From: Hymenobacter ginkgonis
GTDB taxonomy: Bacteria; Bacteroidota; Bacteroidia; Cytophagales; Hymenobacteraceae
NCBI RefSeq assembly: GCF_009755225.1
Contig: NZ_WQKZ01000002.1
Location: 248,001 to 312,000 of the forward strand
Reading direction: 5' to 3'
DNA: 64,000 nucleotides
Shown here: positions 26,601-35,106 of the stretch, piece after piece
How positions within the stretch are numbered: the first letter of the stretch is position 1
Layout: each line of letters opens with the position of its first letter
Program-made: the position numbers and the translations under genes
Notes under the pieces: generated by a model
What the model was told of the DNA's origin: nothing
Database searches by the model: none
Seen by the model: only the letters and a program-made list of their open reading frames with translations

Positions 26601-28054
26601 ACCGTGCTCACCGACACCGAGCCGCCCATGGTGGTGCGCTCGCCAAACTCGCGCAGCAGCTGGCCATCGGGCGTGAAGCGCTGCACGCGCAGCCCGCCGT
26701 TGTCCACGGCGTACACGAAGCCGTGCGCATCGATGGCCACGGCCTGCGGCAGCCACAGTTGCCCCGCCCCTACCCCCCACGTGCCAATGGGGGGCAGCTG
26801 GTTGCCCTGCGCATCAATGCGGCGCACGCAGCCGCCGTAGTAGTCGGTGACGTACATGGTGCCGGCCGCGTCCACGGCCAGCCCAATGCCCGACGAGTTG
26901 TAGCCAATATTGCCGCCCAGCTTATTATAGGTTGCCAGCACGCGGCCATTGGGGGCTATTTTGGTGATGCTGGCCGGCGAGCTCCAGGCCATCTCGTAGA
27001 TATTGCCTACCGCATCCACAGCCAGCGCGGCGGGGTCAAACACGCCCGGAAACTGCGCCAGCAGCTGGTGGTTAGCCGCATACTTACAGATTTTACCTTG
27101 CAGTGGGTCGTGGTAGTAGTAGTTGCCGGCCGCATCCATGGCCAGCGGCCCAAATGTGCCCAGGTTGCCCCAGCGGTTCAACTGTTTGCCGCTGGCGTCG
27201 AACTTGAGCAGGCGGCTGTCGCCGTGGTGGCCAAAGGTGGAGGCGTACACGTTGCCGGCCGCGTCCAGCGCAATCGGTGTGTGGGTGCTGTTGCTCCAGT
27301 CGTAGCCCGCCTCCAGCGCGCGTTGGTACACGCCAGTTCTGCTGTATTTCAGTACGCCGCCGCCCCGGAAGGTGCTTAGGTAGAAATCCCCCGCCGCGTC
27401 TACCGCCAGCGAAGTGCCTTCGTCAGTCGATACTGGCCCGAGCGCGATGGTTTGCAACAGCGCGCCGCTGGCCGAGAGCTTGGTAATCATCAAGCTCTGG
27501 TCAAACAAATAAATGGCCCCGTCGGCGTCCAGCGCCACGTCCATGGGTCGGTCGAGCTTGTTGCTGCTAGTGGCCTTGTATTCAAATAAAAACTTGCCGT
27601 TGGTGTCGAATTTTTGCAGACGGTTGTTGCCCGTGTCGGCCACGTAGATGTTGCCCGCGCCGTCCACGGTCAGGCTGTTGGCGTAGGTGAACTGCCCTGG
27701 TGCGCTGCCCGCAGTGCCAAACTCCAGCAGTAGCTTGCCGGCTGGGTTGTATTTCTGCACGTAGCTGTAGGTGTAGTTGGCCACGTACAGATTGCCCGCG
27801 TCGTCGATGCCCAGGCCAAAGCCGCCGTATTTGTGCGTTTCCAGCACGATGCTTTGCACCAACTCGCCTTTCGCATTCAGCTTCGTGATGCCGGGGCCAT
27901 CGAGCAAGTAGATAAAGCCGGCCTTGTCCACCACCAAATCGTAGGGGTCAGACACCGGAGTACCAATAGTTTTGGTCAGCTGAAAAGCCGGAGCTTGCCC
28001 AAACCCAGCCAACCAATTTCCCCACAGTATAAAAAAGAGTAAGTATTTAGGCAT
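23645..28054 (-). CDS. Large secreted NHL-repeat / IPT-domain protein with T9SS sorting domain
   Basis: A 1469-residue predicted cell-surface or secreted protein. ATG at 28054 gives a signal peptide ending GFGQAPAF. Residues about 25-555 are beta-propeller (NHL-like) repeats with the recurring phrase DAAGNxYV. Then comes a Cna-B/SdrD-like segment (about 560-635, GNIYEDLNNSCTREANEP), and DUF11-like segments (about 650-1070, including VDSFDPNDKQVWPQG and NYADIFFDYNEPVRTNTT). Four IPT/TIG domains follow (about 1085-1395, each with P-x-x-G and GTxFxxxxxxN phrases). The end is a type A T9SS sorting domain (YPNPTHGPLTLDW ... GLYLIVIQTARGSVTKRVAVH). The function is not known; the architecture suggests binding or adhesion. 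It is flanked by a palindromic repeat and a terminator on its 3' side. Confidence 0.9.
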   Translation of the reverse strand: MPKYLLFFILWGNWLAGFGQAPAFQLTKTIGTPVSDPYDLVVDKAGFIYLLDGPGITKLNAKGELVQSIVLETHKYGGFGLGIDDAGNLYVANYTYSYVQKYNPAGKLLLEFGTAGSAPGQFTYANSLTVDGAGNIYVADTGNNRLQKFDTNGKFLFEYKATSSNKLDRPMDVALDADGAIYLFDQSLMITKLSASGALLQTIALGPVSTDEGTSLAVDAAGDFYLSTFRGGGVLKYSRTGVYQRALEAGYDWSNSTHTPIALDAAGNVYASTFGHHGDSRLLKFDASGKQLNRWGNLGTFGPLAMDAAGNYYYHDPLQGKICKYAANHQLLAQFPGVFDPAALAVDAVGNIYEMAWSSPASITKIAPNGRVLATYNKLGGNIGYNSSGIGLAVDAAGTMYVTDYYGGCVRRIDAQGNQLPPIGTWGVGAGQLWLPQAVAIDAHGFVYAVDNGGLRVQRFTPDGQLLREFGERTTMGGSVSVSTVRMAVDGAGNMYVTSSLVAGLQVYDAAGKGKTILPDIWGFLAVDRRASQLVTIGGDLIRLYSGNNVRPENVITGNIYEDLNNSCTREANEPALPGIAVVAQPGNYYGLSDINGNYSIAVDTGAYTVQQLLPTHEVGRSIALLCAAYPPLAFSSYGNTASGPNFGDQVSLAPYLSVSVAVNRRRRCARNSTTVSYANTGFALAPNAQVVVALPEYVVFVAASAPHTRDAQGNYVFAVGDLPPNRQGSITIQDSVVCGNTAIRGLTLCTKAWITPANSYPEPSAWNKASMAISSRVEANNQVRFVLRNQGKGATTDSLALRVYQDAQLALTHAYALAAGDSLVLRVPATRSAVRLEADQPAGHPLQSQTSATVEVAALHTGAAPNAALRALPPNAGNPQVAEDCQPVVDSFDPNDKQVWPQGTTAQHYTPTGSPLAYQVRFQNTGTAPAYYVTVVDTLAAGLDLRTLRVGAASHPYQLTVSGKDRPVLTFTFSGLTLPESARDPLGSQGFVQFTIQPKAGLAPKTLIENYADIFFDYNEPVRTNTTTNRLYDVPAQVVPAVQLAYADLVASPSISRFAPAQGRVSTLVTITGQRFDATTTHNQVLFNGVAAAVLSATPTTLTVRVPAGATPGKIQVVTPNGGVRSATDFLAYPPPTLAAVAPAEGVPGAVITLTGTGFSPDSRQDSVAFDGVAAVVRRASATELTVEVPAGAHTGLVTLRTLGGQVASAQPFRVWYPPTLSAFGPGKAKAGTVLTINGTNFAETAARNVVLLGTVAAPVVAATATQLRVQVPSTAESGPLTVRTPGGQVVSAASFVFVPAPTITDFAPREGSVGTTLTISGKNFNADGQTDTVYVNGVAARVLSRSATQAVVVVPKGVRTGPVTLAGAGGPARSAQNFEVLDLGPDQAVTVYPNPTHGPLTLDWQHADFALQEVRVYNALGQLVLQQTLGGVATDTLPLTLDTAGPGLYLIVIQTARGSVTKRVAVH

Positions 28055-28272
28055 AAGCAAGTAGATAATATTCCGTAGCAAAGAAACGATAGCGCGGCAC
28101 TTACCTCAAAACCCAGCTCGCCACGCCGCCAACAGCTTTCATTAGCCACCGCCAAAGCACTTTATTTCGCGGCCCGCGTTAGCTACTTCCGAGCTGCCGG
28201 CTTGCGCGGCCCTACCCCCCTTGGGCGCCCGCAGCCGAGCGGCGGCCTTGGGTTTTACCTTTGTCCCTGTCT

Positions 28273-29010
28273 ATGATTCTTCGCGCCGAGCACCTCGTTA
28301 AGCAATACAAAGCCCGCACCGTCGTCAACGACATGTCGCTGTCCGTGGCGCAGGGCGAAATAGTGGGGCTGCTGGGCCCCAACGGCGCCGGCAAAACCAC
28401 CTGTTTCTACATGATGGTGGGCATGGTGAAAGCCAATTCGGGCCGCATTTTCGTCGATGACGAAGACATTACCCGGCTGCCCATTTACCAGCGTGCCCGG
28501 CGCGGCATGGGCTACTTGGCCCAGGAAGCCAGCGTGTTTCGCGACCTGAGCGTGGAGGAAAACATCCTTTCGGTGCTCGAAATGACGGACATGCCCAAAA
28601 AAGCGCAGCACGACAAAGTAGAGGAGCTGCTCGATGAGTTCAGCCTCGGCCACGTGCGCAAAAACCTGGGCAAGGTGCTGAGCGGCGGCGAGCGCCGCCG
28701 CACCGAAATAGCTCGCGCGCTGGCCGTAAGCCCCAAGTTTGTGCTGCTCGACGAGCCATTTGCGGGCGTCGACCCCATCGCCACCGAGGAGATTCAGGGT
28801 ATTGTGGCCAAGCTCAAGCACCGCAACATCGGCATCCTCATCACCGACCACGACGTGCAAGCCACGCTCAGTATCGTAGACCGCGCCTACTTGCTCTTCG
28901 AGGGCAAGCTGCTCAAAGCCGGCACCGCCGAAGAGCTGGCCGAGGATGAAACCGTGCGCCGCGTGTACCTGGGCAAGAACTTCGAGTTCAAGCGCAAGTA
29001 TTTTGATTAA
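28273..29010 (+). CDS. lptB: Lipopolysaccharide export ABC ATPase LptB
   Basis: A 245-residue cytoplasmic ATPase that powers LPS extraction by LptFG. ATG at 28273 ([15 protein letters not shown]) is chosen over an upstream TTG. Walker A is [14 protein letters not shown], the Q-loop follows in [18 protein letters not shown], the ABC signature is [15 protein letters not shown], Walker B is [11 protein letters not shown], and the switch His is in [10 protein letters not shown]. These match LptB closely. A TACCTTTG element at 28256-28263 would give an almost leaderless mRNA, but no -33 partner is seen. A palindromic repeat follows the stop. Confidence 0.96.
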   Translation: MILRAEHLVKQYKARTVVNDMSLSVAQGEIVGLLGPNGAGKTTCFYMMVGMVKANSGRIFVDDEDITRLPIYQRARRGMGYLAQEASVFRDLSVEENILSVLEMTDMPKKAQHDKVEELLDEFSLGHVRKNLGKVLSGGERRRTEIARALAVSPKFVLLDEPFAGVDPIATEEIQGIVAKLKHRNIGILITDHDVQATLSIVDRAYLLFEGKLLKAGTAEELAEDETVRRVYLGKNFEFKRKYFD

Positions 29011-29031
29011 TCGTTTGCTCTCTTGAAAAAG

Positions 29032-29137
29032 GTCATGCTGAGCGCAGCCGAAGCATCTCGCTCGCAGCACTAATCAATACCGTTGAACGATTAGGCTAGT
29101 GCTGCGAGCAAGATGCTTCGGCTGCGCTCAGCATGAC
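29032..29137. repeat. Intergenic palindromic repeat, copy D (41-bp arms)
   Basis: Arms 29032-29072 and 29097-29137 are complementary over 41 bases with one G-U type difference. They contain TCATGCTGAGCGCAGCCGAA. The copy lies between lptB and the GH3-like gene. Confidence 0.85.
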
Positions 29138-29193
29138 GTTCTTCTTGAAACTCACCTTGAAATTCAAGATTTTCAATTCATAACTAGAACAAA

Positions 29194-30720
29194 GTGCTCG
29201 ACCAGCTCATTGCCGCCGCCGTTCAGCTGGGGAGCCTGCCCCGGCTGGCCCGCGTGCGCCAGCAGCCGCTGGCCACGCAGGCGGCCGTGCTGCGCTACTT
29301 GCTGGGCCGGGCGCAGGGCACCGAGTGGGGCCGCCGCTACGGCTACGCCACCAGCCTGCGTGCCGACGAGTTTGCTCGCCGCGTGCCCGTAAGCACCTAC
29401 GAGCAGCTATACCCCGAGCTCGAAAAAGTGCTGCGCGGCCAGCCCAACGTGCTGTGGCCCGGCCCTACCCCCCACTGGCAGGCCCGCAGCAGTGGCACCA
29501 CCAACGCCCGCAGCAAGTACATCCCGCTTACCACTGAGGCGCTGCACGGCAACCACTACCGCGCCGGCCGCGACATGCTGGCCCTTAGCACGCACCTCTA
29601 CCCCGCCCACCGCGTGCTGCAAGGCAAAACCCTGAGCCTGGGCGGCACCCGCGGCCCCAGCCCCTTCGGCGGCGCGGCGCAGGCCGGCGATGTGTCGGCG
29701 CTCATCATGCAGGGCCTGCCGAGCTGGGCCGAGTACCTGCGCACGCCGCCCCTGCCCCTGGCGCTGCTCGATGAGTGGGAAGAAAAAATTGAGCGCATTG
29801 CCTGGCACGTGCTGCACCAAGATGTGCGCGTGCTGGCCGGCGTACCTACCTGGATGATAGTGCTGCTGCGCCGCGTGCTCACGCTGGCCGGCGCCACCGA
29901 CATCTCGCAGGTGTGGCCGCGGCTGGGTTTGTTCTTGCACGGCGCGGTGGCGTTTGGGCCCTACCGCGAGTTGTTTAAGCAGCTCATTCCGAACCCGCAA
30001 ATGCGCTACCTCGAAATCTATAATGCTTCGGAGGGCTACTTTGCCTTGCAGGACGAGCCCGACTCGGAGGACTTGCTACTGCTGCTCGACCACGGTATTT
30101 ACTACGAGTTTTTGCCCGCCACCGAGTTCAACTCGCCTACCCCCCGCCCCGTGCCGCTCGAAGCCGTGGAGGTAGGCCCCACCTACGCGCTCGTCATCAG
30201 CACCAATGCTGGGCTGTGGCGCTACCTCGTGGGCGATACCGTGCGTTTTACGTCGCTACAGCCTTACCGGGTGCGCATTACGGGCCGCACCAAGCACTTT
30301 CTCAATGCCTTTGGCGAAGAGGTAGTGGTAGAGAATGCCGAAGCAGCCGTGGCGGCCGCGGCCCGTGCCACGGGCACGCTGGTGCGCGATTTTACGGCAG
30401 CGCCCATCTACTTTGCTACCGGCGCGGCCACTTCGCGCGGCAGCCACGAGTGGGCCGTGGAGTTTACCGGCCCGCCGCCCGCCGATGCGGCGCTCTTTGG
30501 CCACACCCTCGACCAAGAACTGCGCCGCCTCAACTCCGACTACGACGCTAAGCGCCACCGCGACATCGCCCTGGCCGCCCCGCGCCTGCACCTGCTGCCC
30601 GCCGGCACCTTCGAGGCCTGGCTGCGCAGCCGCGGCCGGCTAGGTGGCCAGTTCAAGGTGCCGCGCCTCAGCAATTCGCGGCAGATATTGGAGGAGGTGC
30701 TGGCCTGCCAGCCGGCGTAG
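29194..30720 (+). CDS. GH3 auxin-responsive promoter family protein
   Basis: A 508-residue member of the GH3 family, named from plant enzymes that join amino acids to acyl acids through adenylates. The start is GTG at 29194. The adenylation loop is visible as ARSSGTTNARSKYIP. Further family marks are YNASEGYFALQDEP, GLWRYLVGDTVRF and ITGRTKHFLNAFGEEVVVENAE. The C-terminal subdomain ends with GGQFKVPRLSNSRQILEEVL. Bacterial members are widespread in Bacteroidota and their substrates are unknown to me. It follows lptB in the same direction with a palindromic repeat between. Family assignment is firm; function is open. Confidence 0.92.
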   Translation: MLDQLIAAAVQLGSLPRLARVRQQPLATQAAVLRYLLGRAQGTEWGRRYGYATSLRADEFARRVPVSTYEQLYPELEKVLRGQPNVLWPGPTPHWQARSSGTTNARSKYIPLTTEALHGNHYRAGRDMLALSTHLYPAHRVLQGKTLSLGGTRGPSPFGGAAQAGDVSALIMQGLPSWAEYLRTPPLPLALLDEWEEKIERIAWHVLHQDVRVLAGVPTWMIVLLRRVLTLAGATDISQVWPRLGLFLHGAVAFGPYRELFKQLIPNPQMRYLEIYNASEGYFALQDEPDSEDLLLLLDHGIYYEFLPATEFNSPTPRPVPLEAVEVGPTYALVISTNAGLWRYLVGDTVRFTSLQPYRVRITGRTKHFLNAFGEEVVVENAEAAVAAAARATGTLVRDFTAAPIYFATGAATSRGSHEWAVEFTGPPPADAALFGHTLDQELRRLNSDYDAKRHRDIALAAPRLHLLPAGTFEAWLRSRGRLGGQFKVPRLSNSRQILEEVLACQPA

Positions 30721-30795
30721 GCAGCCAGCCCTACCCCCGCCAGATGCGCACAGCTTGGCAAACAGCCAATTTTTCGTAGCTAAGTACCTGCTGCG

Positions 30796-31212
30796 CTACT
30801 GCGCGCTAGTTGGCCGTAGCAGCCAGGCTTCGGCCTCGGCCGGGTCTTCGAAATAAGCAAAGTCCAGCGGCTGGTTGAGGCGGCTACCGATTTCCCGAGT
30901 AGCAGACCGGCTCGCCGTGTCGGCCGTTTCCACAATGGCGCAGCGGCGGTAGCCCACTTCGCGCATGGCGCGCGGAATCCAATTCTCTAGCAGCCAGAGC
31001 CGGAGCACCGCCGGAATGGGCTGCGGCTGCGTGTGCTTAATCAAGAGTGCCGTTACCTCGTAACGACGCATGGCCCCCAGAATGTGCTCGTAAATAGCGC
31101 GCAGCTCGGTTTCGGAAGAGTCCATTGCCCGCCAATCGGCCCGGATGTAGCCGGCAGGGTAATAAGTTATCTCGGCCGCCGGGTTGCGGAAATATTGGCT
31201 GGGTTGGCTCAC
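30796..31212 (-). CDS. Hypothetical STAS/SpoIIAA-like protein
   Basis: A 138-residue cytoplasmic protein, with GTG at 31212 chosen as start because the longer ORF to 31305 would begin inside the transaldolase terminator. It has the pattern of the Hymenobacter STAS-like family: an early YYPAGYIRADWRAMDSSE, a central LLIKHTQPQPIPAVLRLWLL, then WIPRAMREVGYRRCAIVE and the end FAYFEDPAEAEAWLL. The final segment (FEDPAEAEAWL) is a common ending in this group. The role is unknown; it may be a stress or signalling adaptor. Confidence 0.65.
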   Translation of the reverse strand: MSQPSQYFRNPAAEITYYPAGYIRADWRAMDSSETELRAIYEHILGAMRRYEVTALLIKHTQPQPIPAVLRLWLLENWIPRAMREVGYRRCAIVETADTASRSATREIGSRLNQPLDFAYFEDPAEAEAWLLRPTSAQ

Positions 31213-31283
31213 GAATACGTGTAATTTTCCTAAACCTGTTGCTATACGTGCCCCAGGCCGCGCGCGTTGCCTGCGGCACGCAA

Positions 31284-31313
31284 AAGCCCCAGCGCCGGCC
31301 AGCACTGGGGCTT
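31284..31313 (-). terminator. Terminator downstream of transaldolase
   Basis: The stem AAGCCCCAG / CTGGGGCTT lies 60 bases past the tal stop. On the minus strand it is followed by TTGCG rather than a long T-run. Confidence 0.6.
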
Positions 31314-31373
31314 GGTATACAAGGCGTTGTACTACCCTGAACCTCCTGCAGGGGGTAGGGTAGCGCTGCTTAG

Positions 31374-32513
31374 CTACTTGCCGGCTACGGCGCTCACGGC
31401 TTGTTCGCGCTTCTTCTCTACCGAGTCTATCAGCTTGCCGAAAGGTTCGATGAATTTCTGCACCCCTTCTTTTTCCAATTGGGCCGTCATGGCGTCGAGG
31501 TCGATGCCTACTTTGGGCAGGTCGCGCAGCACAGCTTCGGCCAGGGGCAAGCCCTGCTCCAGGCGGTCGGCGGGCTGGCCTTTTTGCTTGAAGATGTCCA
31601 TGGTTTCCACCGGAATGGTGTTCACCGTTTTGGGGCCAATCAGGCCTTCTACGTACTTAAGGTCGTCGTATTTCGGGTTTTTATTGCCTGTGCTCGCCCA
31701 CAGCAAACGTTGCGTATTTGCGCCTTTTGCGGCTAGGGCTTCCCAGCGCGGGCCAGCAAAGATTTGCTTGTACATCTGGTACGCCTGCTTGGCACTGGCC
31801 AGCGCCACTTGGCCCACCAGCGACTCGGCCAGTTGGCCTTTTTCGCCGCCTTCGGCCGCTATCTTTTCCAGCTGCGGGTCAATCAGCACGTCAATGCGGC
31901 TGAGGAAGAAGCTGGCTACCGAATCGATGCCTTCTAGCGACTGCCCAGCCTTGGCGCGGTCTTCGAGGCCCGCAATAAAGGCTTCCGTAACGGCGCGGTA
32001 GCGCTCCAAGCCAAAAATCAGGGTTACGTTGATGTTGATGCCCTCCGAAATCAGCTGCCGAATGGCGGGTAAGCCTTCCAGAGTGGCGGGCACTTTTATC
32101 ATCACGTTGGGCCGGGCCACGTCTTTCCACAACTGGCGGCCTTCGGCAATGGTCCCTTCCGTGTCGTGGGCCAGCTTGGGCGATACTTCGAGGCTCACGT
32201 AGCCGTCGCTCGAATTGTCGTGGCTGTCGTAGAGCGAGCGAAACAAGTCGCACGCGGCCTGCACGTCGGCCACGGCCAAGCCAATGTAGATTTCCTCAGC
32301 CGACTTGCCCTGCTGGGCCTGCGCCTGAATGGTGTCGTCGTAATCGGCACTGCCGCCAATGGCTTTCTCAAAAATGGCGGGGTTGGAGGTCACGCCCCGC
32401 AGCGCATCTTCCTCAATGCGGCGCTTGAGCTCGCCGTTTTGCAACACTTTACGGCTGATGAAGTCGAGCCACAGGCTCTGGTCGAGGCGGCGTATGTCTA
32501 CTAAAGGGTTCAT
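31374..32513 (-). CDS. tal: Transaldolase
   Basis: A 379-residue pentose-phosphate enzyme moving a dihydroxyacetone unit between sedoheptulose-7-phosphate and glyceraldehyde-3-phosphate. The N-terminal block SLWLDFISRKVL and GVTSNPAIFEKAIGGSADYD, the Schiff-base Lys in NVMIKVPATLEGLPAI, NINVTLIFGLERYRAV, and the Ser/Arg phosphate region SFFLSRIDVLID match the long, roughly 370-residue transaldolase subfamily. It is a single-gene unit with its own terminator. Confidence 0.96.
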   Translation of the reverse strand: MNPLVDIRRLDQSLWLDFISRKVLQNGELKRRIEEDALRGVTSNPAIFEKAIGGSADYDDTIQAQAQQGKSAEEIYIGLAVADVQAACDLFRSLYDSHDNSSDGYVSLEVSPKLAHDTEGTIAEGRQLWKDVARPNVMIKVPATLEGLPAIRQLISEGININVTLIFGLERYRAVTEAFIAGLEDRAKAGQSLEGIDSVASFFLSRIDVLIDPQLEKIAAEGGEKGQLAESLVGQVALASAKQAYQMYKQIFAGPRWEALAAKGANTQRLLWASTGNKNPKYDDLKYVEGLIGPKTVNTIPVETMDIFKQKGQPADRLEQGLPLAEAVLRDLPKVGIDLDAMTAQLEKEGVQKFIEPFGKLIDSVEKKREQAVSAVAGK

Positions 32514-33071
32514 GGCAAAAGGGGCTTCTTAATAGAAGGTAAGAACAGCTAACCAACCAGGTAGTTGGCCGGCTGCCTGCCTGCTGATACGAAAAACGCG
32601 GGGTTTAGGGAATTATCGGCAAGTTATACTTAATAGCAGTGTCCCGCCTACGCCGCACCGCCACGCGTTGCTACCGCGCGCGGGCGGCAGTGGGCCAGCG
32701 CCTACCCCCCATGCACAGCAGGAGCAAACCGATATTCGCCCCAAGCTTGCTAGGCTAAAAGTTATATTTATTATTCAGGTAGCCTACATGTATTTACAAC
32801 CTTTTTTCGCTGGCTAGTCACCAGCGGAGCCGCATCAGCGACTCGTGCAACTTACCAAAAAAACAACATTTACTTATTCTTCGGTGCCCGGCCTTTACAA
32901 AGTAGCGGGTCGTGCTTCATGACACTTTAGCACACAAGCGCTTATACTTTAGAACATATAGATAATGAGTATTTGCATGAATACGCTTTTTCCGCGTTAT
33001 TTGTACCCTTATTTGCGATAAGAAACATTTCTATTGCATTTTACTCATATTCTATACTCTTTTTTCTCTGC
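32514..33071. other. Intergenic region, tal to CotH gene
   Basis: A 558-base divergent gap. The first 240 bases are GC-rich like the surroundings and hold one CCTACCCCCC motif at about 32700. From 32750 on the sequence is AT-rich and resembles promoter DNA for the downstream gene. No ORF with family features, tRNA or strong hairpin was seen. Confidence 0.6.
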
Positions 33072-34718
33072 ATGAAGCACCTCTTATTCACGCTACTGCT
33101 TAGCTTACCCTTGTCTAGCTGGGCCCAAGTTGTTCCGTTGCCAGGCCTAGGTTTTCTCTCTTCTGATTTGCCAATTATTGTTATTGATACCCACCAGAAG
33201 GAAATTCTGGACGACCCCAAAATTGAGGCCGATATGGGTATCATTGACAACGGCCCAGGCAAGCGCAACCTTGCAACTGATTCTTTTAATAATTATACTG
33301 GTAAGATTGGCATTGAAACCCGTGGTTCTTCTTCGCAGTGGTATTTCCCCAAAAAGTCCTTCGGGGTAGAAACCCGCGACGCGGCCGGCGAAGACCTCGA
33401 CGCCAGCCTGCTCGGCATGCCGGCGGGTAGCGACTGGGTACTGTCAGCCAGTTACGGCGACAAGACCTTGATGCGCAATGTATTAACCTATCAGATATCT
33501 AACCAGGTAGGCAATTACGCCAGCCGCACCCGCTTTTGCGAAGTGGTAATAAACAATGTGTACCAGGGCGTGTACATTTTGGCCGAAAAAGTGAAGCGGG
33601 GCGCCGACCGCGTAAATATCAGCAAACTCAAAACCACTGATACGAAGGGCGATGCCCTTACGGGCGGCTATATCGTGAAGCTCGATAAGGCTACGGGTAG
33701 CTCGGCCGCCAACTGGACTTCTAAGTTCAAGAACCCGACTAATGCGCTAGAAAATGAGATACTTTTCCAGGTGGAATACCCGAAGCTGGAGGACATCAAT
33801 TTGGCGCAGCGCAGCTACATCCAGGCCTACGTCGATAGCTTCGAGACGGCGCTGAGTGGCGGCAACTTCAACGATGCGCGCCGGGGCTACCGGCACTTCA
33901 TTAACACGACGTCGTTTGCCGATTATTTTTTGCTCACCGAGCTGAGCCGCAATATCGACGGCTACTGCTTCAGCACGTATTTTTATAAGGACCGTACCAG
34001 CAAAAACGGCAAGCTGACCATGGGCCCCGCCTGGGATTATGACCTGGCTTGGGGTAGCGCGGCGCTTTGCGCGGGCAGCGACCCAGCGGGCTGGGTGTAC
34101 AGCAATGCGAGCTGCGGACACCAGATTCCGTTTTGGTGGCGCCAGCTGCTGGCCGACCCGGCTTTCGTGCGCGAACTGCGCGCACGCTGGGACGTGCTGC
34201 GCTCGTCGGTGCTGAACCAGGCCAACCTCGACCAGCTCATTGATGCCAATGCGGCGCAGGTGGCCGAAAGCCAGGGGCGCAACTTTACGGCCTGGCCCAT
34301 TTTGGGCGTGGGGGTATGGGCCAATGCAGTAGCCTTCCCTACCTATGGCGAAGAAGTTAACTACTTGAAAAACTGGATGCACCAGCGCTTGGCCTGGATG
34401 GATAACAACATACCCACCAACTCAAACCCCTTGCTAGCCACCAAAGCCCCCGTGGTATTTGCCGAGGCTACTGCCTCGCCGGTGCCGTTTGGGGCGGCGC
34501 TGGCCGTGGCCTACTCGCTGCCTAGCGCGTCGGTAGTGCGCGTGGCCCTGGCCGATGCCCTCGGGCGGCCTGTGTACCAGCAGGCCCTACCCCGCCAAAG
34601 CGTGGGCGAGCACGTGGTGCACCTCACTGACTGCGCCAAGCTGGCGCCCGGTGTATACTTTTTGCAGCTTACCTCCGACGCGGGCAGCCGGACGCTGCGC
34701 GTGGTGCACACCGAATAG
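33072..34718 (+). CDS. CotH-kinase family secreted protein with T9SS sorting domain
   Basis: A 548-residue secreted protein. ATG at 33072 gives the signal MKHLLFTLLLSLPLSSWAQ; the frame is open to 32973 without signal features. The CotH-like domain spans about residues 50-420, with RGSSSQWYFPKKSFGVET, DWVLSASYGDKTLMRNVL, VVINNVYQGVYILAEKVKRG, GGYIVKLDK and GPAWDYDLAWGSA (metal-binding Asp residues likely in the last). The C-terminal 85 residues are a type A T9SS sorting domain ending TLRVVHTE. In Bacillus CotH is a spore-coat protein kinase; the targets here are unknown. Confidence 0.92.
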   Translation: MKHLLFTLLLSLPLSSWAQVVPLPGLGFLSSDLPIIVIDTHQKEILDDPKIEADMGIIDNGPGKRNLATDSFNNYTGKIGIETRGSSSQWYFPKKSFGVETRDAAGEDLDASLLGMPAGSDWVLSASYGDKTLMRNVLTYQISNQVGNYASRTRFCEVVINNVYQGVYILAEKVKRGADRVNISKLKTTDTKGDALTGGYIVKLDKATGSSAANWTSKFKNPTNALENEILFQVEYPKLEDINLAQRSYIQAYVDSFETALSGGNFNDARRGYRHFINTTSFADYFLLTELSRNIDGYCFSTYFYKDRTSKNGKLTMGPAWDYDLAWGSAALCAGSDPAGWVYSNASCGHQIPFWWRQLLADPAFVRELRARWDVLRSSVLNQANLDQLIDANAAQVAESQGRNFTAWPILGVGVWANAVAFPTYGEEVNYLKNWMHQRLAWMDNNIPTNSNPLLATKAPVVFAEATASPVPFGAALAVAYSLPSASVVRVALADALGRPVYQQALPRQSVGEHVVHLTDCAKLAPGVYFLQLTSDAGSRTLRVVHTE

Positions 34719-35106
34719 TGCGTAGGGCCCGGCGGCTGGGCCCCACCCCCCTTCTTGGCGCCCACCTGCACTCAGCAACCACTGAGTATGGGTGGGCGCT
34801 TGGTATAGGAGCGCGTAGCTCGGGCCGCAAGCTGGGGGTAGGGCAACCAGAAAGATTTTGGGTAAAAGCCTGAACCACTGACTAAGGCATCAGCCGGCAG
34901 GTAGCGGCTGGCTGGCGCTGCCGAAGAATCTTTTATCCAATTCGGAAAAAGTGGTTACTGGCGCAAAATCACAGCGTAAGTCACACGTAAATTAGCGACT
35001 TAACTGCTTGCACAGCGGGGCAACCTTCTGCAGCTAGAGGTAGTTATAGCCCTATTAGCAGGGGCCGAGCCGCTACCCGGCGCGCCCCGCAAACGACCAG
35101 CCCGGC
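34719..35106. other. Intergenic region with hairpin, CotH gene to phosphoesterase
   Basis: A 388-base gap without ORFs. An imperfect hairpin at 34758-34799 (GCGCCCACC..CTCAG and CTGAG..GGTGGGCGC) lies 40 bases after the CotH stop and probably ends that transcript. A GGGGGTAGGG motif occurs at about 34833. The remaining 270 bases show nothing recognisable. Confidence 0.55.

Noticed and set aside
28256..28263. Leaderless promoter of lptB
   Set aside because: TACCTTTG is present but no -33 element at the right distance was found, so it was not listed as a feature.
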